Source: Yamagishiella unicocca
Taxonomy: Eukaryota > Chlorophyta > Chlorophyceae > Chlamydomonadales > Volvocaceae
Assembly (NCBI GenBank): GCA_003116995.1
Contig: BDSL01000015.1
Span: 682,001 to 746,000 of the forward strand
Direction of reading: 5' to 3'
Length of the DNA: 64,000 nt
Made by a program: the position numbers and the translations under genes. Shown here one piece after another: positions 37,566 through 49,618 of this stretch; position 1 is the stretch's first letter, and the number at the start of each line of letters is the position of its first letter. Under the pieces are notes generated by a model. The model did not search any database. It saw only the letters and a program-made list of their open reading frames with translations, and was not told the origin of the DNA.

Positions 37566-40515
37566 GCTACCGCAGGCTACTGAGGACATGTTGCCGCCAA
37601 GGGTGAAGAGAGGGCTTAGCGGCGGTAGGGAGAGGCGGCACCTGCTGGGAGAGCAGCGGCCGTTGGGAGGCTGCCCGTGGTAGGACGGTGGGTGGGTGGG
37701 TGCACGATGGCGCAATTCCCGGCGCTAGGCTCGGCACGCTAGCATGTCAGGTGGTGGATATGGTTTTGGTAGTTGAGCTGCTATGGGTTTCAGCATGGGA
37801 GGGGCGTGGCGTTTTGGAAGCGAGTGGCGGCACGTGCTGCCGGGGGAATGCTGCACTAGCACTTCCCTCGCACTCGGCCCGGTGCAGTAGCCCGGTCTGG
37901 CCTGGTGAATTTGGCCGGGGGGCTTGTCCCTCGACCCAGTTGGCTACCAGTTCCAAATGCAGTTACGCTTAGTTGGTGTCTGAAGGACGTTGCTGAAGGA
38001 CGTGGCTGAAGGACGTTGCTTGGCGTGCGCATTCGGGATGGGGCACGTGATCCCAGAGGTTCCCAACGCCAACATCTCGAAAGGGACAGTGGACGTCACT
38101 ACGCACGTGGTATAAGGAGGAGCATGCGCCAGGTTCATAGCGCTTGAACCCTAGATAGGGTGACTCCTGGCGATAGTGACCAGTGGTGACAACGAGGTGT
38201 AAACCCATTTTAGTAAAAGCGAAAACGCTTTACAGACATGTCCGGATTCCCCAGCACCGGCAAATTGCATACTCAGAGCTGAACGATATGATACCGATGT
38301 GGTACACGGACAGTAGTTAGCGCCGAAAGGCGCAAGCGCGCATGAAGGCAGCATACCAGATTCAGTGTCCATTTTGCACCACAAGAAATGGCTTTTGTAA
38401 TATCTTCCCGGTGCCAAGTGACGGAGGGGTTGAGGATTATGGCCGCGCTCGTGGTTGGTACGGGACCTGCCGTATCCTGGTAGGGCGGTGGGATAGAGAA
38501 CAGAGGTTTGGAGGACATCACGAAGCAACTGATAACCCACGGACAAATGCTTCATCTGGGTTTACCGCCTAGTAGTCTCGTTGCTACGTTGTCGTCGCTC
38601 AAGGTCGCCCGCCCTTGCCAATTCTCAACCAGCACGGTTCGATGCCGCAGTTCCAAATGTCATTCAGTCGCCTTACACTCTTATGGCTCAGGGAATTGGG
38701 AGACGTTGATAGGAGCGCAGCGAATGATGGCCCGTAGAGCTATTGTCTCAACTTGGCGACCCATTGACATGATCCTGAACAAGTTGAGGTTTTGACATAT
38801 TTGGCATCGGGGCGCCGAATGGCGGATGCCGTCGGTCGCCAACCTCTTCGTCAGCTTGGCGGCTGGCACTGGAGGCAAGATGGCAGGTATCCTTTTGTTT
38901 GACTCGTAGAACCAGATACTTGGACAATTTTGTGAACTATGCTTCGCTGATTGAGTCCTTCATTCAGAAGCAAGCCGCTGTGCACGGAGGCACGGAATAG
39001 TAACGTCATGCACGTGCTCAGTCGTGTCCGCTCAAGCCAGGCGATGTGCTACGCGCACAGGCTAATGTCCATGCCTGAAGGCTGCTATAACATTTTCTTG
39101 GTATGCTTGTGTGGCAACATCAGGCGGTGTATACTCGCACAGCGCGGTGTCCGGTTTGAGCGAGAATTTCTTCCAGGTGGGTCGCGGTCGCCTTCTGTGG
39201 CACATGTCTATACATACGATTCGGCGTATGCCAAACACGCCCAAGGGCAGCAGCGGGGTTTGCCCTACTGGATGAGCGTTCAAACAAACATAACCTCCAG
39301 CTAGTACCGGCAACGTGCAATTCAAGGATTCCTGCTACGTTCAGGGCAGGACTGTAGGAATACCGTACAGGACTGCTCTGGGAGCAAGGCATCCTGCCAG
39401 CTATCCCTTGGAAAGGGCTTACGTGGCTTACGTGCACAACGATTAGGGGTGCGACAGCTGCACAGCGCACAGGCATTGAGGATGCAGGCGCTCTTGGGTT
39501 TGCGGATTTAGATGATGGCTTGGCCATCTGCATCTGCATGCCATGGCCTGTTCTTGGCGCTTAGCGTTTCCGCGGTGCCATGCAGTGTCTGCACGATATG
39601 CATGGCCATCCTTCGTTCGTGTGGAATTGTGTTGCCTCCCCCACGCGGGGTCTTCCCTTCGGGCCTGTCTGGCAGATCAGCCGTCGTGGCATGCAACGTT
39701 ATTGTGTCCGTCACTTCGCACCGCGGGGAGCACTGTGCGCAATTTTGCCGTGTCACAGCTGATGCAGGTCCTGGAGGCGAAAGCTGATCCTGGCGCTGAT
39801 GACAACCCTACGGAAATTGAATTGAGCAGTCGTTGGATGAACATGCTCATTACAGTGGGCCACGGGGAAGGAAAACATCGCCATTGCAGGACAGCACAGG
39901 CAAGACACCCCAAAGCGGCCTCCTTGTCCATTTGCCGCCTTCATATCCGCGGCCAGGGTCGTTTCTACACCACGTCTGCGTAGTTGCACCACGCTCCGCC
40001 CTCTGAATTTGTGCTTGTATTCCGCAAATCCAAACTGCGGGATGCCTTTGCCTGCCTGCATTCTTTGCCTGCCTGCATTATTGCGAAGGCCAGGGTCTCG
40101 TTGCGAGAATGGATTACATGGTCGTGTAACTTCTTGTCCTTGCACTTGAGGGTTTGGTCATTGGGCTTCGTCGGGGCCCTCTCCATGGGCTTTTGGGGGG
40201 CTTAAAGGGGTGGGGCCAAGCTTGGGGTGTAGGGCCTGAGGTTGAGGGGCCGCCTGTCACCGGCCGCTTTTGGTGGCGTCCCCTTGTCGCGTGGACACCC
40301 CACGCCCCCCGTCACCCCTCAACCCACGCCCGTTACCCCCCTTGGGGGCCCCAGAGAGAGACCGCGTTACAGTGGCCCCAACTTAGGACTTCAAGACCTT
40401 TCCTATCCGAACATATGTTTGCAAAAAGCTATATTTGTCATCCTTGGTTCCCTGTTGCGCCGGGGTTTTGGGAATACCAGTAAGAAGTTAAGGTTCCGTG
40501 ATCGAATCCTACTCT
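37566..40515. other. Gene-poor 2.9 kb
   Basis: Follows the glycyl-tRNA synthetase stop codon. Frames are short and mutually overlapping (38151-38555, 39543-39983 and similar) and show no family motif. A 13-bp unit (CTGAAGGACGTTG type) is repeated three times at 37979-38020. I see no promoter or RNA gene before the tRNA. Confidence 0.45.
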
Positions 40516-40609
40516 GCTCATATAGCTCAGTAGGTTAGAGCGGTGGTCTTATGCCTCCATTCCGGAGTATGTAAGCCGCAGGTCCTGGGTTCGAGCCCCA
40601 GTATGAGCA
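40516..40609 (+). tRNA. tRNA-Ile (anticodon UAU), with a 20-nt intron
   Basis: Full cloverleaf. The acceptor GCTCATA (40516-40522) pairs with TATGAGC (40602-40608), with discriminator A at 40609. The D stem is GCTC/GAGC. The anticodon stem GTGGT (40543-40547) pairs with GCCGC (40575-40579), including two G-U pairs. The T arm is CTGGG TTCGAGC CCCAG. After C32 and T33 the anticodon is TAT (40550-40552). An intron of about 20 nt (40554-40573) sits at the canonical place after position 37, leaving a 74-nt mature tRNA before CCA. UAU reads AUA isoleucine codons. The anticodon depends on the intron placement, but the next best placement keeps TAT. Confidence 0.9.
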
Positions 40610-41021
40610 ACTGAAACTTCATTTTGGCAAATAACGTGATGTGGACATTACAGTGGTCTCAGCGTCTGAAGTAAGACTCAGGGAAGGGAACATGGTCAGA
40701 CTGTGCCACGATACCGTCTTAATTGTTAATGTACTACCAGTGTCCCTTGGCCGTGAGGGGGGCGTAGCTCCTGCTCATTGTGTCCTTTGTCAGTTTGGCC
40801 TTCAGGTATCGTGCCGGGCAGGGGCAGCACGGGATGAGGGCGGCTCACCGGGCGACCACACGGCTTTGCTGCAGGAGGGTATCTCCCCTGGTGTCGTTTT
40901 GCGAGATCGTGCGATGCGGTGTGGGGTAGTGGACTTTTGGCCCCGGGGTCCCGAACAAGGGTTGCGGATGGGTTGGTCCTCAACACCCTCTGCCTACGGC
41001 CTGTCAATTTGGTGTTCTGGT

Positions 41022-41135
41022 GGTTTGCCTTTGTTTCGGTGCATGTCGGTTTTTGTTTCCTCCGTCTTGTTCAGTGTCAGGCGATGCGCCCGATGGTTCT
41101 ACCTCTTGGTCTGGAACCCACTGTAACCGTTACAA
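41022..41135 (+). repeat. Dispersed repeat, copy 2
   Basis: Shares TTCTGGTGGTTTGCC, then TTCAGTGTCAGGCGATGC, GATGG(T/C)TCTACC and TGGTCTGG...CCACTGTAAC with the copy at 41963-42083. The second half is also shared with 20746-20815. Confidence 0.75.
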
Positions 41136-41962
41136 CAACCCTGGTCGGTGTCTTGGCATGGTTACAAGGACCCACTGCTTTCCTGGCTGACCGTCGTGGC
41201 CGACTCCAGGCCTGACTGGCGTGCGCTGTCGTTAGCGCTCAGGCTACAACTGACCAGGTCGTAGACACGTTAGCAGGTGAACGCCGCAAGTCGCTACCTC
41301 TTCCGGGGTCTGCCCCGGGTATCCTGACTCCCGACCGAAGCGCGGCCCACAGCTGCACTGTTGCTTGCGGGGGCAACTATGCTCGACACTGTTGTTACAC
41401 GTCTGCAACTGGGCACCTCGTGCGAGAGGATACTTCGAGCACGGCCGGGAATGCCAGGCGTGGCATCCGGCACGTGCTAAGGCGGCGGAGGCTCTGTGGG
41501 CCCGATGTGCGCACCTTATCCCTGCGGCTTCGATCGTGAGCCAGCTACCACCTAACACCGAAAGTTACCAGACGGTATAAGACGGCGTCCGTTACTTAGT
41601 GTCAACGAACCATACCTAACAACACACTTGCGAGATATTTCACTCCAACTGTCATGCTCAGATACGCGTTTCTGGAGCGGCACCGAAACCATGACTAATG
41701 CCCGCGAATCGTTCATGCCGGCGCTGGGGCATGACAGCGGGTTGTTCAAGGCCGATCATAGTGTGTTGGCCCGGAGCCCAGTCGTGAGGGGTCGGATTAG
41801 GTCTCGGCTGGCCGGTGCTCCTGTGGGGGCTCCCTTTCTGTTCCTCCTTACTTCGGGCTGGGTGCTGGCCCGACTGCAGTTGGTGTACAGCTGATAGGGA
41901 GGCTCTTTCTTCACTTCCCCTTGGGTGGGTGGTGGCGCTGTTTGTTGTCTGGACCCTTGGTC

Positions 41963-42083
41963 GGGGTTTCTGGTGGTTTGCCCTATCTCCATCGACTGGT
42001 TTGTCCTTCCTGCGTCTCTTTCAGTGTCAGGCGATGCCCCTGATGGCTCTACCATATGGTCTGGGGACCACTGTAACAGTCCT
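41963..42083 (+). repeat. Dispersed repeat, copy 3
   Basis: Same block order and orientation as 41022-41135, ending CCACTGTAAC. Spacing between blocks is nearly identical, as expected for diverged copies of one element. Confidence 0.75.
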
Positions 42084-43684
42084 TACTAAGATATCTTGCG
42101 GTCTCTTGCATAAATAGCACGTGGGTGCGTTTGCTTTACATGCGGGTGTGTTTGCTCTGGTGGTTTTGCGTGGGCGAACTTTTGTGCAGCGTTCACGGAG
42201 GAGGATGCTTTCAGAATCGCGGGTTCCATCTGGTTCCGTCACGACGCAGATGATAGGACGACGACGTTTGTTACGCGGTTCACCCGCGGTTGTCGCAGTG
42301 AAGCAGGCAATCTTCCAGGCTTGGAGTGCACTCGATCGCGCCAGATTGCCAGCATTAAAAGTACGGTAGACGCTCCTTGGCCGTCCTTCATGAGCTGGGG
42401 TTGCCGATATTCCGACAACCCACCCTGAACCGTGGGCCATACGGAACGCGTTTCTAAAGGCAGCTGATCAAACAGCATGCACGATAGAAATTATACGATC
42501 ATCACTGGAAGGTATTATTGACCGTAACAGATGGATAAAAGCTGATACTGGGGAGACAAGCAGACGACGCCTGCGTGAGGCACGACGTGAAACACCGCAG
42601 ATGAACGATGTTACAAAATTTACCGGAAAGACGAGAATTTGCACTCGATTGCAGACAACAGATTTATATAATGAAAACAGGCATTTTGCGCCTACTATTT
42701 GCGCCGCACGACGTGTACGACCACCACACCACACGAGAGTCGCGAACCCTCACCATACACCAGTAGCAAGCTCGGATATATTTTCTATTCCCTTTTGGTA
42801 GCCGCCTACACATTCGTCCTACTTACGACGCTTTGCTTTTGTAAATTCAGCACGGCCACACGAGATGTCGCACGACGGCTGCATCGAGGTGGCATGGAAG
42901 GGGAAGGCCTTTCCCTACCTGATGCATCATCACAACTTCCACTCAACCGAAAACTATGGCTCGGCGCGTGAAGCCGGTGCGCCGAAAGCAGTTCCGGCTG
43001 GTCATCCGACTAGCCGTCGCCAATTACCGCGTGCGAATCATACGATTTTGCTCCCTATGTTGAACATTTACGTGAAAACGCAGGCACCTCGGGCGGTCAC
43101 GACCACGGCCACAGCCACGGCTACGGCCGCCAGCCTCTGCCCTCAGACCAGGGCGGGAGCGACGTGCACTCACGGGTAGGTCGCACGGCAGCCGCTACCC
43201 TCCGTGATCCTGGCTTCTGCCAACAGCGCTACCTTACCGCCTTCCAGTCCTTATCACCGCTCTGTACCGTGTCACCTCAGGCAGGTACGGGCACTTGGAA
43301 CGGCGCGGCGCCACGGGGAGCTGGCCAGCAGGTGCGGGGAGCATAAGGCCTCAATAGGTTGGGGTCGGTCTCGAGGACAGGAGTAGGATTGGTGACGGTG
43401 TGGCACGACATCGCGAGGTAGTAAAGCAAGACCGTGCAGGGCAGTCCAAGGCCCCGCTTCAGGCGGCGGGGCGCAAAGGACAGTCTACAAGTGGCAGGGT
43501 GACGCCGCTAAACTCCCTGTCCACAAACCCCGCTCGTGGCTGCGGGGCCCCGTCATGGACCGGCGCTGCTCCACGGCTCCCGCACCCCTCCCGCTGCCTC
43601 CCCACCCCCTCACTGTCTGCACAACCCGCCATCCGAGTCACCGCCCCCCCGCCGCTACCGGTGTGTTTTCTGTGCCCCTGACAG

Positions 43685-46600
43685 GCCGCCGCCGCCGCCG
43701 CCGCGGCTGCCAACAGTGCGCCCGTCAACGAGCCGGACAGCGTGCGCCTCAGCAGCGGCGTGCGGCTGCCGCTCATCGGGCTGGGCACTGCGGCCATCAC
43801 CGACCCGCAGGTCATCAAGTGAGTGGGCGAGGCAGCGCGCAGGGCGGTTGGGGGTTGGCCTGGGGTTGGTTGACGGTTACGGACGGGTGGCCGGGTATTG
43901 GTAGCGGATGGTGCTGCACAGGTCGGCGGCCGCGCAGCTCGGGGCGCCGGTTAAATTTGATTGGTTACCGTTGGACGGCGGTGCGGTCAGTGTTGCGAGG
44001 GTGCGATGATAGGCTGGCAATGGTGGACTTGGGCTTGCACTCCAGGGATGGGAGCATGGAGCGAGGGCCGGATCAGGGAGCTGTCCTTGAAGGGGTCCAC
44101 TCAGTCGCACTCCCCGCATGCCCCCGCGTACCGCCGATGACTGACTGCTGCCCCCCGTCCCCTCTCCCTCCCATGCCCCTGTCAAAGGACCGCTTTGGAC
44201 ATAGGCTACCGCCACTTCGACTGCGCCTGGTTCTACGGAAACGAGGCGGTGGGTGCCTCCTGTCCTGGTTTCGGAACCCTGAAACCACCTGCCCTCTTAT
44301 CGCAGCAAAGGTGCTGCTGCTAGCATTGTAGTCCTCTCTGCGCCAAGGTGGTTGTGAGCCACCAAGCTAGACCCTCACAGCCGCAGCCCTGCGAGCCTGT
44401 ACCAGGCTGGGACTTACACCAGCACCCGGCGCCCCCCCTTTCCCGGACCCCTTTCCCGGACCCCTTTCCCGGACCCCTTTCCCGGACCCCAGCATGCGCC
44501 AACTATCCTGTCTTTTTCGCGTCAACGGTTTCCACGCCACCCCCCCGGAGCAGGTCGTGGGCCAGGGGCTGGCGGACTTCATTGCTGCTGGGCGGCGCGA
44601 CGAGCTGTTCATTGTGTCCAAGGTGTGGAATACGCACCACCGCCCGGAGGCCGTCAGGTGAGCGAGGAGAGGGAGGGGCGCGGTACTGGGCGGACGGTGG
44701 AGCAACTGGGGGGAAGGGCAGCGGTGGGTAAGGAGTCGGTGAGGTCGGGGGGGACCCGTGTTTTGGCTGGCGTGTGAAAGTCCGCGTGTGCTGCTGGGTG
44801 CCCGCCCCGTGCCTGGTCCTCCCCCTGCCACCACATCCTCCTCCCACGTCCCAACCCCGCCCCTACCGCGCCGTCCCCCGCCCTGGCCGCCCACACCCGC
44901 AGGCGCAGCGTCGAGGAGTCCCTCACCCGCCTGGGGTGCGGCCACCTGGACATGCTACTCGTGCACTGGCCGGAGGCGTGGACGCCCGAGTCCACCCTCG
45001 ACAACCCTACCGCTGACGACGGGGTGAGCAGCGCGGGCGGAGCGCGGGGGAAGGGGTGGCGGGGTTCAGATAGGAAGCCCATCAGGCATCGGTGAGGCTG
45101 GGGGTGGCGAGGAAGTCCGTGTACACGACATGACGACGAGGGGGCGGGGCGCAGAGGAGAAGCGGTTGCCGGGGGCGTCGTGCGTGCTGAGGCCATTGCT
45201 GACAGCAACCATGTCCTAGCTCCGTAGTACCCATGATTCGCTCGCTGGATCCTACCCGCTGGATCCTAGCCGCTGGATCCTACCCGCTGGATCCTAGCCG
45301 CTGGATCCTAGCCGCTGGATCCTACCCACTGGATCAAACCCGCGGGGGCCACATATCGCAGGTCACAATCGCCGAGACGTGGGCCGCCATGGAGGCGCTG
45401 GTGGACGAGGGCAAGGTCAAGAGCCTGGGCGTGTCGAACTTCAGCCTCAAGCAGGTGGGCGAGGGCCGGGAGGGGAGGGGAGGGGACGCTGGACATTGGT
45501 GGGTGGAGGGAAGGGTACTAACTACAAAGTTAGGGGTGCGGATGTACCATAGGGGTGAGGACCGAACAGGCAGGCGGAGGACCGCCAGGCCCATCACAAG
45601 TCCTACCCTCTCTCACGTCCGCCTCCCGCGGCTGTCCTCATGGTGGTTCTCCTGCCCTGCGCTGCCCCGTCCTACCCCCACTCACTGCCTGCCCCCCCCC
45701 CCGCCCCGCCTCGCGCCGCGGCGCCGCAGATTGAGGAGCTGCTGTCCGGCTGCCGCATCCGGCCGCTGGTGAACCAGGTGGAGCTGCACCCGATGTGCGC
45801 GCAGAGGAAGCTGGTGGGGGTGCTGTTCCGCCTAGGCATTCAGTGTGTGGCGTACTCGCCGCTGGGAGGACAGGTGGGCGGGCGGGCGGGTGGGCGGGCC
45901 GGACTAGGGGGCAGCGGGGTGGGGCGGCTACGTAGTTTTGGTATCCTGGAATCGATGATTCGGTATGGGACCTGTGTCTGCGCGTGTGCCCGGTGAAGTG
46001 GTGCGCGGGGACGAGGTTGTGCGGGGGTGTGGAGAAAGCAGGTGAATCGGCATAGGGCAAGAGGCATACGGTACGAGCTAGAGCGGTGCGGCGCGGGAGG
46101 GAGTAAATATATTCGCGAATCCACGGCCGATAAACCAAGGGCGATGAGGGGGCCGACACACGTGGTGAGAGGTGGTGTTGAACGCCAGGACGCTCCCAAT
46201 GGGTCCAGGGTGTGTAGATAGCAAATGTGGGTTCAACGTAACGAGGATTTTGTAATTGGCTGATAGGCAGCTGCTGCGTGCTTTCTGGGGCGGAGGGTTC
46301 TTGCGCTGCTAGCGCTCCTTTGGCCGGATGCAGACGAGAGCTCATTCCCCCATTCCCCTCCACCCTCTGCCTGGGCCCCCCGCTAGAGCGTGGTCAAGGT
46401 CAATGAGCTCAAGGATTGTGAGCAGGTCAGCCAAGTCGCCAAGGACGCAGGCAAATCGAACGCGCAGGTCGGTCGCCGGAGGGGAGGGGCGGCGGGGCAG
46501 GGGGCGGGGCAGGGGGCGGGGCAGGGGGCGGGGCGGGGGCGGGGCAGGGGGCGGGGCAGGGGGCGGGGCAGGGGGCGGGTTGTAGTGCAAACGCGTAGTT

Positions 46601-47234
46601 GACGGCGGGGCCCCTGGTGGGGCATTACGGTGATGGAATAGGCCACAGTGCTTCATTGGAGGCAGTTGTCTGACGCTGAGGGTGCAACTGCACGCGGTGC
46701 TGCCCACCTGGTCTACCTCGACCCCCCTGGCACACCGCATCTTGCCCCTAGAAGCATCTCTCGCCGCAGATGCTGACTTGCTTGCTTCATGCTTTCGAGC
46801 AGTGACCTCTTGGCTCGCTCCGGCGCATTGGGAACCGTGGCCGCCGCCTAACACAAACCTTCCGTCCTCCACCCACTCACCTACCAGCCTCCACCCCTCT
46901 CACCTTCCGTCCTCAACACCTCCCACTTACCGTCCTCCACCCCTCTCACCTCCCGTCCTCAACACCTCTCACGTATCCCTCTCACCTACCCGGCCCCCAG
47001 GTGCTTCTGAAGTGGAACATCCAGCGCGGTGTGCCCGTCATCGGCAAGACCTCCAACCCCGACCACCTGTCCGAGAACCTTGTCGGCATGTACGATTGGA
47101 AGCTGTCGTACGAGCAGAAGGCGGCGCTGGACGCCATAGATGTCGGCCGCCGCTTCATCGACTTCGACTGGAAATGCTGGGCCGACCCCGAGGAGGGCGG
47201 CGTCGCCAAGCCCAGTAAGGTGATCGGCTTTTGA
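43685..47234 (+). CDS. Aldo-keto reductase (first exon not resolved)
   Basis: Approximate exons are 43685-43819, 44188-44247, 44555-44657, 44903-45022, 45361-45453, 45730-45870, 46387-46468 and 47002-47234. They give VRLPLIGLGTAAI, ALDIGYRHFDCAWFYGNEA (with the Asp and Tyr of the catalytic tetrad), ELFIVSKVWNTHHRPEAV (catalytic Lys), SLTRLGCGHLDMLLVHWPE (catalytic His), KVKSLGVSNFSLKQ, RPLVNQVELHPMCAQRKLV, GIQCVAYSPLGGQ and VLLKWNIQRGVPVIGKTSNP (NADPH-binding end). The stop is TGA at 47232-47234. The fold is a TIM barrel reducing aldehydes or ketones with NADPH; the substrate is unknown. A poly-Ala stretch precedes the conserved core, so the true N-terminus lies in an upstream exon. Introns carry a 15-bp tandem repeat (45240-45345) and a G-rich repeat. 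Confidence 0.87.
45240..45345 (+). repeat. 15-bp tandem repeat in an aldo-keto reductase intron
   Basis: Seven or so copies of CGCTGGATCCTA(C/G)CC, directly before the acceptor of the VTIAETWAAM exon. Confidence 0.85.
46490..46580 (+). repeat. GGGGC(A)GGGGGC G-rich repeat in an intron
   Basis: Tandem GGGGCAGGGGGC units, 12 bp each with one variant, starting about 20 bp after the donor of the SNAQ exon. Confidence 0.85.
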
Positions 47235-47821
47235 GATGCGCTGATTACAGCTCAATGCACGAGGGCCGGATTGGATGTTGCGAGTACGCAAGACACTGAC
47301 AGGGCCACGGAAAGGGCTTTTTGGTTGACCTGGAACTTGGGTTGACAGAGACCTGCTGCCTCTGCAGCGCGGCGCGACATAGGAGGGGTGTCTGGGGCGC
47401 TCATTTTGCGGAAGGTGGATTGCGGGATATGAGAGGATTGGGGGGGATTGCGGGGGTCCCCAGGATTGGGGGTAGATTGCGGGGAGAGTGGCGTGGGGTG
47501 GGGTGAGGGGGTTGAAGCCGTACATTCGGGGCTAGGTTGGTTGGCGCGGTGCTGATGGTGGACTCGGCACAAGGAGTATGTTATACACGCCATGACGCCA
47601 TGAACCAACCCATTTTGGTACGCCAATCGCGAGGTGGACACGGCATTACGGAAACGGCGACAGGATTGACTGCGTTGCCGCAAGAGATTGCAGACGCCTG
47701 TGTGAATAGACGCATCCTAGCACCTGGAAGAGCAAGCGTGGTGTCCCCGACGGCGGGTTTGTTGCAAGAGAAACATCTGTCGACAAATTTGCCAAAGAAC
47801 ACTACGTATCCTTTGTACGGT
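47235..47821. other. Intergenic region between the aldo-keto reductase and the H3 fragment
   Basis: 3' flanks of two convergent genes. No reading frame has family features. A run of GATTGCGGGG-type imperfect repeats lies at about 47418-47490. Confidence 0.45.
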
Positions 47822-47837
47822 GGTGTTGATAAACACC
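47822..47837 (-). terminator. Histone-type 3' palindrome of the H3 fragment
   Basis: On the minus strand it reads GGTGTT TATC AACACC, the same stem as downstream of all three H4 genes here. It lies 41 bp after the H3 stop codon, where a replication-dependent histone 3' signal is expected. Confidence 0.85.
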
Positions 47838-47878
47838 GTTTTTTGTGCTGAAAGGCTCCTCGTTGCGTGCCGTAAGGT

Positions 47879-49522
<1,644 letters not shown>

Positions 49523-49530
49523 GTATATAT
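49523..49530 (+). promoter_or_regulatory. TATA-like box of the recombinase gene
   Basis: GTATATAT lies about 90 bp before the chosen start codon. An in-frame ATG at 49529 overlaps this box, so I judge it to be upstream of transcription and took the ATG at 49619. Confidence 0.5.
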
Positions 49531-49618
49531 GCGGGTGGTTCCCTTGCTTGGAGTAGTCCTTGAAATCACTGCTGGTGGTAGTGGGTGCAATTTACAAGCA
49601 GATTGTATCGTAGCAAAG

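Larger units (their letters stand above)
40610..43684. other. Repeat-bearing region upstream of the aldo-keto reductase
   Basis: No convincing complete gene. It contains two copies of the dispersed repeat (about 41022-41135 and 41963-42083). The frame 42865-43179 starts with a good ATG (MSHDGCIEV) and could be, or contain, the missing first exon of the aldo-keto reductase. A basic frame from the ATG at 42955 (MARRVKPVRRKQ) is the other candidate and would suit an organelle leader. I cannot link either by a clear splice pair. Confidence 0.4.

Noticed and set aside
42865..43179. 104-residue frame as a separate gene
   Set aside because: Isolated and His-rich with no family match. It may be the missing first exon of the aldo-keto reductase, but the splice link could not be shown, so it is only mentioned.
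49529..49618. Upstream in-frame ATG for the recombinase
   Set aside because: It overlaps the TATA-like GTATATAT, so it is probably not transcribed. The ATG at 49619 has a better context (AAAGATGGCG).
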